Assembly (NCBI GenBank): GCA_017305715.1
Contig: JAFKKG010000015.1
Span: 62,001 to 126,000, forward strand
From: Hyphomicrobiales bacterium
GTDB lineage: Bacteria > Pseudomonadota > Alphaproteobacteria > Rhizobiales > Xanthobacteraceae
Length of the DNA stretch: 64,000 nt
Direction: 5' to 3'
The position numbers were made by a program, and so were the translations under genes. This document shows positions 34,680 to 46,077 of the stretch, piece after piece. A model generated the notes under the pieces. The model did not search any database, was not told the DNA's origin, and was given only the letters and a program-made list of their open reading frames with translations. Numbering within the stretch: position 1 is the first letter of the stretch; each line of letters opens with the position of its first letter.

Positions 34680-35576
34680 TTGACACACCGACCACATTTT
34701 CACATGCACATTCCGATCGAGATCGTTCGTACCGTCGTCGCCATTTCCGAGACTGGAAGTCTGTCCAAGGCAGGTGAGCGGCTCGGTTTGAGCCAGCCGG
34801 CGATAAGTTCGCAGGTCAAGCGCCTGCAGGGCATGATCGGCGGTTCCCTGTTTGTGAAAACGGCCAATGGGACGACGACCACCGAACTTGGCAAGCTTGC
34901 CTTGCATCACGCGCGGCGAATTCTCGAAGCGAACGACCAGATGCTGCGATTGGGTGGCAACACGGTCGGTCCGCAGTTGCTCAGGCTCGGGCTAAGCACG
35001 CTTTTCCTGCCCGAGTTCGTCAGGCAGCAAACGCGGGAGTGCCTGGCCGATATCTTCATCCATTCCGATAGTTCAATGGTGATCGCGAAGGGGCTGATCG
35101 ACGGTTACATCGACGTTGCCTGCATCTATGAAAGCGAAGCGATCAAGGCGGACGTCGAGGAACTCGTGATCAACGAGTACGAGGATCCCTTGGTTTGGGT
35201 ACGGGCAAAGGATTTTGTCCTCAGTCCCGGCGCGCCGATTCCGCTGCTGACGTGGCCCGGCGATGACTGGATGGTACGGACGATGGTGAAGCAGGGGCTA
35301 TCCTACCGGATTGTGTTCAACAGCCCCGATTATCATGCGAAGCTGGAGGCCGTGAGGGCGGGCATCGGAATTACCGCGATCCCCAAGCGGATGCTCCCGT
35401 CGGATCTCGTTTGCGCCAAGGAATATTACTTGCCGCCGCTGCCTCCCATCAAGGCGTTGCTCTGCGCCAGGTTGGGGCTGAACAACGATCAGGCCTGGGG
35501 CATCATGAAGCAACTATCCGCGCTGTTTTTCGGCGGCGCGAATGCTGGTGGCGGCGGAAGCTTGCCCCGCACCTGA
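34680..35576 (+). CDS. LysR-family transcriptional regulator
   Basis: A 298-residue regulator with the LysR winged HTH (residues about 10-70; SLSKAGERLGLSQPAISSQV) and a substrate-binding-like effector domain. The TTG at 34680 is preferred because GGGGGAG lies 5-6 nt before it; the ATG at 34704 would have no ribosome-binding site but would start directly at the HTH domain. No obvious target is next to it except the divergent tadE operon. Confidence 0.88.
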   Translation: MTHRPHFHMHIPIEIVRTVVAISETGSLSKAGERLGLSQPAISSQVKRLQGMIGGSLFVKTANGTTTTELGKLALHHARRILEANDQMLRLGGNTVGPQLLRLGLSTLFLPEFVRQQTRECLADIFIHSDSSMVIAKGLIDGYIDVACIYESEAIKADVEELVINEYEDPLVWVRAKDFVLSPGAPIPLLTWPGDDWMVRTMVKQGLSYRIVFNSPDYHAKLEAVRAGIGITAIPKRMLPSDLVCAKEYYLPPLPPIKALLCARLGLNNDQAWGIMKQLSALFFGGANAGGGGSLPRT

Positions 35577-35927
<351 letters not shown>

Positions 35928-35969
35928 CAAGGAATCTTGCCGGTAACGCAGAATCCTGGCGGGACGGAC

Positions 35970-36104
35970 ATGAAGACTGAATTCAACCATGCCGCCAACG
36001 ACTCGCCGCGCAGCGGAAGTTCGAAGAAAGTGGCGCCGGTCATCTGGGCCGCGATCGTCGCGCTGATCATCGCAGTCGCGATGTGGTTCGGCATGCGCGC
36101 GTGA
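35970..36104 (+). CDS. Small single-pass membrane protein (44 aa)
   Basis: A short ORF from ATG at 35970 to TGA at 36104. The N-terminal half is polar (KTEFNHAANDSPRSGSSKK); the C-terminal half is one transmembrane helix (VIWAAIVALIIAVAMWFGM). GGCGGGACGG lies upstream as a weak ribosome-binding site. It lies 42 nt after the 73-aa gene and is likely co-transcribed with it. Confidence 0.6.
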   Translation: MKTEFNHAANDSPRSGSSKKVAPVIWAAIVALIIAVAMWFGMRA

Positions 36105-36140
36105 CGGCCAAGAGCTGCGCGTGTCGCGCGCAATCGCTTC

Positions 36141-36165
36141 GGAACGATTCACATTTCCGCGAATT
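36141..36165 (+). promoter_or_regulatory. Possible EcfG-type promoter element
   Basis: GGAAC at 36141-36145 and AATT at 36162-36165 are 16 nt apart; the -10 keeps the TT but not CG. It lies 33 nt before the start of the exported small protein. Confidence 0.4.
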
Positions 36166-36198
36166 GCTCCCCTGATCAATTCATTGAGGAGGATGGCG

Positions 36199-36465
36199 AT
36201 GATTAAGCATCTTGTAATGGCTGCCGTCGCGGTGGCTGGAATTTCGTTTGTGCAGCCGGCGAGCGCCGAGGAGGTCGGTGTTGGCGTCGGCGTTGGTCCG
36301 GCCGGTGTTGGCGTGACGGTCGGCAGCGGCCGCGGTGATCGCTATCGCGACCGCGAGGTGGTCCGCGAGCGTGAATATCGCGACCGGGACGAGACCGTCG
36401 TGATCAAGCGCAAGCGCGACTATGATCCCGACCGCAAGGTCATCATCGAGCGCGAACGTTACTAA
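36199..36465 (+). CDS. Small exported protein with Arg/Asp/Glu-rich tail (88 aa)
   Basis: The start at 36199 is chosen over the ATG at 36193 because GAGGAGG ends right before 36193, leaving a normal 6-nt spacing only for the later one. Residues 1-24 are a signal peptide ending ASA. The mature part has a Gly/Val repeat (VGVGVGVGPAGVGVTVG) and then a highly charged tail (DRYRDREVVREREYRDRDE). No function is known. A strong terminator follows. Confidence 0.8.
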   Translation: MIKHLVMAAVAVAGISFVQPASAEEVGVGVGVGPAGVGVTVGSGRGDRYRDREVVREREYRDRDETVVIKRKRDYDPDRKVIIERERY

Positions 36466-36483
36466 TCGGCGTTGAGTTCGACG

Positions 36484-36515
36484 AAACGGCCTCCCACGCG
36501 GAGGCCGTTTCTTTT
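36484..36515 (+). terminator. Rho-independent terminator
   Basis: An 11-bp perfect stem (AAACGGCCTCC / GGAGGCCGTTT) with a CACGC loop is followed by CTTTT. It ends the 36199 gene and, because slyX ends at 36522 on the other strand, may serve both directions. Confidence 0.85.
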
Positions 36516-36521
36516 GCAGCC

Positions 36522-36737
36522 TCAATAATGCGGCGGCCGCTCGTTGGCGGCGCCGGACGCGTTGCTTTCGGCGTCCTGCAGCCGCTCCTTCAGTTCGGCG
36601 AACTGGCGTGTCAGCGCGTCGATCTGTTTCCATTGCCTGGTGATGGTCTGGTTGAGCGTCTCGATGGTTTCGTCCTGAAACGTCAGCCGCATTTCCAGCG
36701 CGTCGATGCGCTCGCCGAGTGCCTTGGCATCACTCAT
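36522..36737 (-). CDS. slyX: SlyX-family protein
   Basis: A 71-residue, coiled-coil protein ([20 protein letters not shown], then [20 protein letters not shown]) with the SlyX ending PPHY. Function is unknown beyond family membership. Its start overlaps the end of trhO by 8 nt, so the two are translationally linked. Confidence 0.88.
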   Translation of the reverse strand: MSDAKALGERIDALEMRLTFQDETIETLNQTITRQWKQIDALTRQFAELKERLQDAESNASGAANERPPHY

Positions 36738-37491
36738 GGGATTCACCGTTGATTTTCCGTTCCTGCAGGCCATGGCCGAGCGCGACGCGTTCGTCGAACA
36801 CGAAGCATTCGCCGCGCCAGCGGCTCTGCTCTTTCGGCACGCCTTCGAGATAACGAAGGATACCGCCCTTGAGGTGATAGACTTCGCAGAAACCGTGCGC
36901 GAGCAAATAGGCGCTGGCCTTTTCGCAGCGGATGCCGCCGGTGCAGAACATCGCGATCTTCCGATGCCTGGCGGGATCGAGATGGCGCGCGGCAAAGTCC
37001 TTGAACTGGCCAAAGCTCTTGATGCCGGGATCGACCGCGCCCTCGAACGTGCCCATCGCCACCTCGAAGGCGTTGCGGGTATCGATCACGAGCGTATCCG
37101 GTGCTGATATCAGCGCGTTCCAGGCGGCGGGCTCCACATAGGTGCCGACCTGCCGGGTCGGATCGACCCCAGCATCGCCGAGCGTGACGATTTCCTTCTT
37201 CAGCCGGATCTTCAGCCGCGCAAACGGCATCGCGGCGGCCTGCGAGAATTTGAGCTCGAGATTGTCGAGCCGGCCGCCGAACAGGGGGCCCGTTTGCAAT
37301 TCCGCGACCAGCGCGTCGATGTCTTCCGGCTTGCCGGCGACGGTACCGTTGATGCCCTCATGCGCCAGCAAAAGGCTGCCCTTCAATCGGAGGCCGGCGC
37401 AGATCGCGCGCAGCGGTTCGCGCAACTCCCGGAAATCCGGCAGTGCGGCAAACTGATAGAGGGCGGCGACCTTGAGCGGCATGGCGACCAT
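36730..37491 (-). CDS. trhO: tRNA uridine(34) hydroxylase TrhO (rhodanese-related, UPF0176)
   Basis: A 253-residue protein with an N-terminal ferredoxin-like domain ([14 protein letters not shown]) and a rhodanese domain with the catalytic-type loop [13 protein letters not shown] (Cys183, Cys189). The family member in E. coli (YceA/TrhO) hydroxylates U34 of certain tRNAs. Length and motifs are normal. Confidence 0.9.
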   Translation of the reverse strand: MVAMPLKVAALYQFAALPDFRELREPLRAICAGLRLKGSLLLAHEGINGTVAGKPEDIDALVAELQTGPLFGGRLDNLELKFSQAAAMPFARLKIRLKKEIVTLGDAGVDPTRQVGTYVEPAAWNALISAPDTLVIDTRNAFEVAMGTFEGAVDPGIKSFGQFKDFAARHLDPARHRKIAMFCTGGIRCEKASAYLLAHGFCEVYHLKGGILRYLEGVPKEQSRWRGECFVFDERVALGHGLQERKINGESHE

Positions 37492-37525
37492 TTATCAGGC
37501 AGGCAGTGGCCGCGAAACCCGTCTT

Positions 37526-37646
37526 CGTCGCCCCGGCGAAGGGCGGGGCCCATACCCGCAAGTGCTTGTCAGGGGTAAAGGTATCTGCCGGAGGTGCCTC
37601 AAATTTTAGCCGCGGATTGTGGGTCCCGGCCTTCGCCGGGGCGACG
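37526..37646. repeat. Dispersed inverted repeat, CCCCGGCGAAG/CTTCGCCGGGG type
   Basis: A left arm (37526-37552, CGTCGCCCCGGCGAAGGGC...) and a right arm (37620-37646, ending CCTTCGCCGGGGCGACG) face each other around 67 nt. The same core with a T for C (CGTCCCGGCGAAGGCCGG) recurs at 53761-53876, so this is a dispersed family between genes. It lies between trhO and the GGT gene. Confidence 0.75.
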
Positions 37647-37771
37647 CAGGAGGCCTAAATCTCTGGCATACCAGCCATTGCCCTGCCCGGGATGAATATG
37701 CCAAGAACCCCCGGAAACCCCACGCCTGATGCCGGTGGGGGTGCCGAAAACGCCAGAAGAAAGCTTGCCTG

Positions 37772-39358
37772 ATGAGGAATTTCCATTTCGCCGGCCGCTC
37801 GACGGTCCATGCCCAGAACGCGATGGTGGCGACCTCGCATCCCGCCGCGGCGCTGGTGGCGGTCGACGTGATGCGCGCCGGCGGCACGGCTGCGGATGCC
37901 GCGGTCGCGGCCTGCGCGCTGCTCGGCGTGATCGAGCCGCAATCGACCGGCATCGGCGGCGATTGCTTCGCGCTGATCCAGCCCAGGGGCGAAGGCAAGA
38001 TCGTCGCCTACAATGGCTCAGGCCGTGCGCCGATGGCGGCGAACGTCGAATGGTATCTGGAGCGCAAGATCAACTCGGTGCCGCTGACCTCGGCACATGC
38101 GGTCAGCATTCCCGGCGCCATCGATGCCTGGGACGTGATCCTGCGCGATCACGGCAAGATGGGGCTCGACACCCTGCTGCAACCCGCGATCAAGGCCGCC
38201 GAAGAAGGCTACATCGTTGCCCCGCGCATCGCCTTCGACTGGAACAACGGATTCGAAAAGCTCAAGAACGGCACCAACACCGCGCGCTATCTGCTGCCGC
38301 ACGGCAGGCCTGCGGCGGCCGGCGACGTGATTCATCAGCCTGAACTGGGCAAGACGTTGCGCGCGATCGCCAGGGATGGCCGCGATGCCTTCTACACCGG
38401 CGAGATCGCCGCCGACATGGTCGATACCCTGCGCGGCATCGGCGGCCTGCACACGCTGGAGGATTTTGCGGCGCACGGCACCGAGACGACGTCGCCGATC
38501 GGCACCATCTACAAGGGCCACGACGTCTGGCAGTGCCCGCCGAACGGCCCAGGCATCACCATGCTGGTCATGCTCAATATCCTCTCGCGCTTCGATCTGA
38601 CGAAATATCCGGCCCTCAGCGTCGAGCGTTTCCATCTCGAGGCCGAAGCCGCGCGCATCGCCTACATGATGCGCGAGCAGCACATCGCCGACCCCGGCCA
38701 GGTTCATGTCGACGTCGCCGGCATCTTGGCGAAGGAATTCGCCGAGGAGCACATCAGCAAGATCCGGATGGATGGGCTGCTCGACCTGCCGAACGTCGCG
38801 CCGCCGATGAACCCGTCCACGGTCTACATCACGGTGGTCGACAAGGACCGCAACGTCTGCTCGTTCATCAATTCGATCGCCCATTCGTTCGGCTCGGCGA
38901 TCGTGTCGAACAAGACCGGCGTGCTGTTGCAGAACCGCGCCGGCGGCTTCCGGATCCAGCCCGGCCACCCCAATTGCATCGCACCCGGCAAGCGGCCGCT
39001 GCACACGATCATGCCGAGTTTTGCGACCAGGAACGGCCGGGCCGTGATGCCGTTCGGCGTGATGGGCGGGCAGTATCAGCCGGTCGGCCAGACCCGTGTG
39101 CTGACCAACATGCTCGACTATGGCTGCGACGTACAGGAAGCCATCGATATGCCGCGCGGCCTCCATTACGAGGGCGTCTACCAGCTCGAGGACAGCGTGC
39201 CGGCGGCGATCGTCGAGGGCCTGCAGAAGATCGGACATAAGACCACCAGCGTGGTCGGCCCGCTCGGCGGCGGCCAGGCGATCTGGATCGATTGGGAGAA
39301 GGGCACCCTGGTCGGCGGTTCCGATCCCCGCAAGGATGGCTGCGCGCTGGGGTATTAA
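37772..39358 (+). CDS. Gamma-glutamyltransferase-family protein
   Basis: A 528-residue Ntn-hydrolase. Residues about 15-50 have the family start (AMVATSHPAAALVAVDVMRAGG, TAADAAVAACALLGVIEPQS) and GIGGDCFALI. The autoprocessing site is represented by PSTVYITVVD; the nucleophile Thr is kept, but the usual TTH is changed to STV. No signal peptide is evident, unlike periplasmic GGT. It may act on a gamma-glutamyl compound or a related amide. Confidence 0.88.
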   Translation: MRNFHFAGRSTVHAQNAMVATSHPAAALVAVDVMRAGGTAADAAVAACALLGVIEPQSTGIGGDCFALIQPRGEGKIVAYNGSGRAPMAANVEWYLERKINSVPLTSAHAVSIPGAIDAWDVILRDHGKMGLDTLLQPAIKAAEEGYIVAPRIAFDWNNGFEKLKNGTNTARYLLPHGRPAAAGDVIHQPELGKTLRAIARDGRDAFYTGEIAADMVDTLRGIGGLHTLEDFAAHGTETTSPIGTIYKGHDVWQCPPNGPGITMLVMLNILSRFDLTKYPALSVERFHLEAEAARIAYMMREQHIADPGQVHVDVAGILAKEFAEEHISKIRMDGLLDLPNVAPPMNPSTVYITVVDKDRNVCSFINSIAHSFGSAIVSNKTGVLLQNRAGGFRIQPGHPNCIAPGKRPLHTIMPSFATRNGRAVMPFGVMGGQYQPVGQTRVLTNMLDYGCDVQEAIDMPRGLHYEGVYQLEDSVPAAIVEGLQKIGHKTTSVVGPLGGGQAIWIDWEKGTLVGGSDPRKDGCALGY

Positions 39359-39374
39359 GTTGAGCACCGGGAAT

Positions 39375-39403
39375 TTCACCTCTCCCCGCTGGGGAGAGGT
39401 GAA
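39375..39403. terminator. Hairpin after the gamma-glutamyltransferase gene
   Basis: A 13-bp perfect stem (TTCACCTCTCCCC and its complement) with a GCT loop starts 16 nt after the stop. There is no T run, so it could be a dispersed repeat with a termination or mRNA-stabilising role. Confidence 0.55.
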
Positions 39404-39527
39404 CCGAGGCCGACTCAACTGAATTTCATCATGCCCTGATATCGGAACCAGATCCCGTCGTTTTCGTTGAACGACGGGCGCTCGAAGTGCGCCGGTTTTT
39501 TCCTGCGTTATCGCTCCGAGGCCCGTC

Positions 39528-40775
39528 ATTACCACTCTCGACACAGAAGGCTCCGCACAGGCCGACCTGCGCGGCGGTAGTTCGCCGTGGTTTGCCGCGG
39601 CCGTACACCCGCCGCGCCCAGGTGTCGGCGAGAACCTGAAATGCGATGTACTGATCGTCGGCGCCGGGATTACGGGATCGCTGGTCGCCGAGCGCCTGAC
39701 GCGCCAGGGCCTTGCAGTGGTCATCGTCGATCGTGAACGGCCCGGCCGCGGCAGCACCGCCGCCAGCACCTCGATGCTGCTATGGGAGATCGACCGCTCG
39801 CTGACGGAGCTGACGGAAGCTTATGGTTTCGAGCGCGCCGTGCGCGCCTACCGTGCCAGCCTGAACGCGGTCACCGGCCTGAAGTCGCTGGTGCTGCAAC
39901 TCGGCATCGCCTGCGACATGCGAAACAGGGACTCGCTGTATCTGGCTGCGGGCGACACGGGACGGGAATTGATCGAGGAACATCGCCTGCGCGAGCGCGC
40001 CGGTCTGCCCGGTGATTTTCTCGACCATGCGAGGTTGCTCGAGACCTACGGAATGACCCGTGCTGGCGCGATCGTGTCGTCCGGCGCTGCCGATGCTGAT
40101 CCGATGCAATTGGCGCGCGGGCTTCTCAATATTTCTGCCGGGCGTGGTGCGCGCTTGTTCGACGGCGAAGCGGTGGCCTTCCATCCCGCCGGGCGCGCGG
40201 TCGGGGTCGTGCTGGCCAATGGCCGCGAAATCGAGGCCCGGTCGGTCGTGCTCGCCACCGGTTACGCGATGCCCGATATCGTGCACTCCACCGTGCAAAC
40301 CGTGTCATCGAGTTGGGCGATTGCGACGCCGCCGCAGCCGCAGAACGTGTGGAAGGATGCTGCGCTGATCTGGGAGAACAGCAAGGATTATCTCTACGCG
40401 CGCACGACGCGGGCAGGGCGGATCATCATCGGCGGCGAAGACAGCGAAGACGTCATCGAGCCGGATGCGCGGGATCGGCTGATCCCCGAGAAGTCCCGGC
40501 TTCTCGCGCAAAAGCTGACGGCGCTGTGGCCGGTCGCCAACACCGATATCGACTTCCGCTGGGCCGGCACTTTCGACACCACGCGCGACGGGTTACCGCT
40601 GATCGGGCCGGTACCGGGGCAGAGGGGCATTTATGCGGCCTACGGCTACGGCGGCAACGGGATCACCTTCAGCTTCATGGCCGCGCAATTGATCGGTGAT
40701 CTGATTGCGGGCGCGACCTCGCCCTTGCTGCGCGATTTCGCGCTGGATCGGGATGGTGCGTCGATCGGCGATTGA
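39528..40775 (+). CDS. FAD-dependent oxidoreductase (DAO family), start codon ATT
   Basis: The frame codes a complete FAD domain, DVLIVGAGITGSLVAERLT (from 39645), and a C-terminal DAO domain (FRWAGTFDTTRDGLPLIGPV, YAAYGYGGNGITFS). Between the upstream stop (39468-39470) and the FAD motif there is no ATG, GTG or TTG. The best start is ATT at 39528, 6 nt after GAGG, reading ITTLDTEG, giving 415 residues. A GTG at 39717 would remove the FAD motif. Either ATT initiates poorly or the gene is a fresh start-codon mutant. It probably oxidises an amine or amino acid. Confidence 0.75.
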   Translation: MTTLDTEGSAQADLRGGSSPWFAAAVHPPRPGVGENLKCDVLIVGAGITGSLVAERLTRQGLAVVIVDRERPGRGSTAASTSMLLWEIDRSLTELTEAYGFERAVRAYRASLNAVTGLKSLVLQLGIACDMRNRDSLYLAAGDTGRELIEEHRLRERAGLPGDFLDHARLLETYGMTRAGAIVSSGAADADPMQLARGLLNISAGRGARLFDGEAVAFHPAGRAVGVVLANGREIEARSVVLATGYAMPDIVHSTVQTVSSSWAIATPPQPQNVWKDAALIWENSKDYLYARTTRAGRIIIGGEDSEDVIEPDARDRLIPEKSRLLAQKLTALWPVANTDIDFRWAGTFDTTRDGLPLIGPVPGQRGIYAAYGYGGNGITFSFMAAQLIGDLIAGATSPLLRDFALDRDGASIGD

Positions 40776-41155
40776 CGGGTTGCATTCCGGGAACCGCGCA
40801 GATCGCGGCGCGTTAACCAAGCCGTCATCGACGCATGGCGGCTGATACGGGTTCGGTCGAGGTGCGCTCTGATTGTCCCGAATTCCTGCTTGCGATCATT
40901 CTTCTCGCGCTGTTGCAACATGCCGCGGATCGCGCTGTAGGCCAGACAACACTTCTCGCCGCGCGGGCCAGACCGCCCATCCTCGGATTGACGCGGTTGG
41001 TATGTTCGCTGCCGCGCCCAGCGAGGTGCTTCTCTCTCGCGCGTGGACCAGAAGAAGGCATCCCTTAGGAACCAATGTTCTCGCGGCACATTGTTGCGGC
41101 ATCTGAACAAGAATGCGGCACTTGAAAGATTTGCCGTCAGCCAGGAGTGCGCGCG
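40776..41155. other. Intergenic region upstream of the stress-type membrane protein
   Basis: No convincing gene is seen in these 380 nt; several open frames exist in both directions but none has a ribosome-binding site or recognisable protein. An EcfG-like promoter lies near its right end. Confidence 0.5.
41068..41092 (+). promoter_or_regulatory. EcfG-type promoter element
   Basis: GGAAC at 41068-41072 and CATT at 41089-41092 are 16 nt apart, one mismatch from the general-stress consensus. The start codon is 64 nt downstream. The genes after it (membrane protein, 22-aa peptide, catalase) fit a stress regulon. Confidence 0.55.
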
Positions 41156-42001
41156 ATGATGGATGCAGTCGTTATTCAAGAGGGAGTGGACACGGCGGAG
41201 CCGTCCATTTCCGGTGTTTCGTGGCCTGCGGTCACTGCCGGCGCCGTCGTTAGCTGCGCGCTCACACTCGTGCTGCTGGCGTTCGGCATCGGTCTTGGTC
41301 TCTCCGTCGTGTCGCCCTGGAGCGGCTCCGGCATATCGGCAACCACTTTCAAGATCGGAACGGGGCTTTATCTCATCGTCATCGCCATGCTGTCTTCTTC
41401 GATCGGCGGATACATCGCCGGTCGCCTGCGGACGCGGTGGACCGGCGTTCACAGCGATGAAGTCTATTTTCGCGATACCGCGCATGGCTTTATCGCCTGG
41501 GCGTTCGCGTCCGTGCTCGGCGCGATTCTCCTGGCGTCGCCTGCAAGCAGCCTGATCGGTGGCGCGGCATCCGGCGCGAGTCAGGCAGCCACGTCGGCGG
41601 CCAGCCAGTCGGGTCCCATGGACGGCTATGTCGACACGCTGCTGCGTGCGGACACACCGGCGCCAGCCAGCACCGGCAATGCGCAGGATCCCCGGGGCGA
41701 AATGACTCGCTTGTTCACGTCGAGCTTTCGCAATGGCGGTGACTTGAAACCCGCCGATAGGGCCTACGTTTCAAAGGTCGTGGCTGCGCGAACGGGGCTC
41801 AGCCAGGCCGATGCCGACAAGCGCGTCAATGACGTCGTCACGCAGGTCAAGAGCGATACCGATGCCGCCCGCAAGGCCACCGCCCAGTTGGCGTTCTGGC
41901 TTGTGGCTTCACTTCTGATCGGGGCGTTCTGCGCCAGCCTTGCTGCGACCGAAGGCGGTGCTCTTCGCGATGGCACATGGCGCCGCTCGGCGAACCGCTA
42001 A
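41156..42001 (+). CDS. Membrane protein of unknown function (281 aa)
   Basis: Four transmembrane helices: two near the N-terminus (AVTAGAVVSCALTLVLLAFG; LIVIAMLSSSIGGYIAG), one near 125 (FIAWAFASVLGAILLA), one at the C-terminus (LAFWLVASLLIGAFCASLAA). A periplasmic or cytosolic segment of about 100 residues lies before the last. AGGAG lies 8 nt before the ATG at 41156. Similar proteins occur in rhizobia next to stress genes, but no function is known. Confidence 0.8.
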   Translation: MMDAVVIQEGVDTAEPSISGVSWPAVTAGAVVSCALTLVLLAFGIGLGLSVVSPWSGSGISATTFKIGTGLYLIVIAMLSSSIGGYIAGRLRTRWTGVHSDEVYFRDTAHGFIAWAFASVLGAILLASPASSLIGGAASGASQAATSAASQSGPMDGYVDTLLRADTPAPASTGNAQDPRGEMTRLFTSSFRNGGDLKPADRAYVSKVVAARTGLSQADADKRVNDVVTQVKSDTDAARKATAQLAFWLVASLLIGAFCASLAATEGGALRDGTWRRSANR

Positions 42002-42026
42002 CCGTACAACCACGAAAGGAAATCCC

Positions 42027-42095
42027 ATGCCCATTCTTCTTTGGCTGGTCGGAATCCCGATTCCCCTCATCATCCTGATTTTGCTGCTGCGATAG
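42027..42095 (+). CDS. Very small hydrophobic peptide (22 aa)
   Basis: A 23-codon ORF from ATG to TAG, with AAAGGAA 6 nt before the start and a strong terminator 10 nt after the stop. The product is a single hydrophobic helix with prolines at positions 11 and 13 and a terminal Arg. It lies 25 nt after the membrane-protein gene. The tight arrangement of ribosome-binding site, ORF and terminator makes it a real gene candidate. Confidence 0.65.
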   Translation: MPILLWLVGIPIPLIILILLLR

Positions 42096-42104
42096 CAAGA
42101 CCTG

Positions 42105-42133
42105 AAATGCCCCGCAACGCGCGGGGCATTTTT
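42105..42133 (+). terminator. Rho-independent terminator
   Basis: An 11-bp perfect stem (AAATGCCCCGC / GCGGGGCATTT) with an AACGC loop is followed by TT. It separates the 22-aa peptide from the catalase gene. Confidence 0.85.
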
Positions 42134-42198
42134 GCCTCCCAATCTGATCATTTTCGATGGACCGACGTCTGGTGCCATTGTTTAACCAGGAAAATTGC

Positions 42199-44334
<2,136 letters not shown>

Positions 44335-44513
44335 CCGCGATGAGTTCGTCGATCCGGAGCCTGAAGCGATCGAACGCCGAAATGTGAGAGGCCGCTGCCG
44401 GTTGACCCGCCCGATGAGGGCAAATCCCTGCGCATTTGACCGCGCGGACGGGGTGACAACATCAGGTCCGTTGCGCTAGACACGTTCCGATTTATCGAGA
44501 AAAGGTACCCAGG

Positions 44514-44972
44514 ATGCGATCTTCCCGACGCACGATCATCCAGACGGCGTTTGCGGCCATGGCGGCCGCCGTTACTTCACCCGCACTTTCCACGATTGCA
44601 TCGGCCCAGACCGCAGGAAAACCCATGACCACAGCTTCAGGTTTGCAGATCATCGACAACACCGTCGGCACCGGCGCTTCGCCGAAATCCGGGCAGACCT
44701 GCGTCATGCACTACACCGGCTGGCTCTATAATGAGGGCAAGAAGGGCAAGAAGTTCGATTCTTCCGTCGACCGCAACGAGCCGTTCGAATTTCCGATCGG
44801 GCAGGGCCAGGTCATCAAGGGCTGGGACGAGGGCGTCGCCTCGATGAAGGTCGGCGGCAAGCGCACGCTGATCATTCCGCCAGCGCTCGGCTATGGCGCC
44901 CGCGGCGCCGGTGGCGTCATTCCGCCCAACGCGACGCTGATGTTCGATGTCGAATTGCTGGCGGTGAAGTAG
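44514..44972 (+). CDS. FKBP-type peptidyl-prolyl isomerase, exported
   Basis: A 152-residue protein with a signal peptide ([20 protein letters not shown], cleavage near SAQT; twin arginine present) and one FKBP domain with the active-site pattern [20 protein letters not shown] and [20 protein letters not shown]. It should speed folding of periplasmic proteins. Stand-alone; no clear promoter. Confidence 0.92.
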   Translation: MRSSRRTIIQTAFAAMAAAVTSPALSTIASAQTAGKPMTTASGLQIIDNTVGTGASPKSGQTCVMHYTGWLYNEGKKGKKFDSSVDRNEPFEFPIGQGQVIKGWDEGVASMKVGGKRTLIIPPALGYGARGAGGVIPPNATLMFDVELLAVK

Positions 44973-45009
44973 CCGCTGCTTCGATCTTGCAACAACAAGG
45001 GGGCGCATC

Positions 45010-45990
45010 GTGAAAGTCTCCATCCTCGACGATTATTTCGACACGCTCCGGACGCTGGATTGTTTTGCAAAACTCGCCGGCCATGACGTGACGATCTGGA
45101 ACGATCATGTCCAGGACGTCGACAAGCTCGCCGGGCGGCTGCGCGACACCGAGGCGCTGGTCCTGATCCGGGAGCGGACGCAGATTCGCACGCCGCTATT
45201 GGAGCGCCTGCCGAAGCTGAAGCTGATCAGCCAGCGCAGCGTGTTTCCGCATATCGATATCGAGACCTGCACGAGGCTCGGTATCGTCGTCTCCTCCAGC
45301 CTGCACGCCGATACGCCGTCTTATGCGACCGCCGAATTCACCTGGGGCCTGGTGCTGGCGGCGATGCGCGCGATCCCGCAGCAGATGGCGTCGCTGAAGT
45401 CGGGGCATTGGCAGATCGGGGTCGGCCATACGTTGCGCGGCAAGACGCTCGGCATCTACGGCTATGGCCGGATCGGCGCTGTGGTCGCCGGCTACGGCAG
45501 GGCGTTCGGCATGAAGGTGCTGGTGTGGGCGCGCGAACCCGCGCTGGCAAAAGCCCGCGCCGACGGCTACGAGGCCGCCGCCAGCAAGGCCGCGTTCTTC
45601 GAGCAATGCGATGTGCTGTCGTTGCACATGCGTCTGGTCGACGCCACCCGCGGCATCGTCAAGGCGGAAGATCTCGCGCGCATGAAGCCGACGGCGCTGC
45701 TGGTCAACACCAGCCGCGCGCCGCTGATCGAGCCGATGGCGCTGGCGAACGCGCTGCGCGCCGGGCGGCCCGGCATGGCGGCGGTCGATGTCTACGAAAA
45801 GGAACCGCTGCGCGACGTCAACGATCCCCTGCTGACGCTGGATAATGTGGTCGCCACGCCGCATATCGGCTACGTCACCCGCGACGAATACGAACTCCAG
45901 TTCACCGATATCTTCGATCAGATCGTGGATTTTGCGGCGGGCACGCCGACCAATGTGGTCAATCCCGCGGTGATGGATAGGCGGCGTTAG
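45010..45990 (+). CDS. D-2-hydroxyacid dehydrogenase family protein
   Basis: A 326-residue NAD-dependent dehydrogenase: cofactor motif [19 protein letters not shown] and the catalytic Arg ([11 protein letters not shown]), Glu (VDVYEKEPL) and His ([10 protein letters not shown]) are all present. It starts with GTG at 45010 after AAGGGGG. Substrate unknown; relatives reduce 2-oxo acids or act on phosphoglycerate and glyoxylate. Confidence 0.92.
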   Translation: MKVSILDDYFDTLRTLDCFAKLAGHDVTIWNDHVQDVDKLAGRLRDTEALVLIRERTQIRTPLLERLPKLKLISQRSVFPHIDIETCTRLGIVVSSSLHADTPSYATAEFTWGLVLAAMRAIPQQMASLKSGHWQIGVGHTLRGKTLGIYGYGRIGAVVAGYGRAFGMKVLVWAREPALAKARADGYEAAASKAAFFEQCDVLSLHMRLVDATRGIVKAEDLARMKPTALLVNTSRAPLIEPMALANALRAGRPGMAAVDVYEKEPLRDVNDPLLTLDNVVATPHIGYVTRDEYELQFTDIFDQIVDFAAGTPTNVVNPAVMDRRR

Positions 45991-46027
45991 CCTCCCTCTC
46001 CCCGCAAGCGGGGCGGGGTAAGCGAAA

Positions 46028-46056
46028 AAAGACCGGCCCCACAGGAGCCGGTCTTT
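46028..46056. terminator. Bidirectional terminator between the hydroxyacid dehydrogenase and csbD
   Basis: A 10-bp stem (AAAGACCGGC / GCCGGTCTTT) with a 9-nt loop, with a six-A run on its left that gives a T run for minus-strand transcripts. A smaller CCCCGC/GCGGGG hairpin lies at 46000-46013. Confidence 0.8.
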
Positions 46057-46077
46057 CCGTGCACGCGTTCAGCGCGA

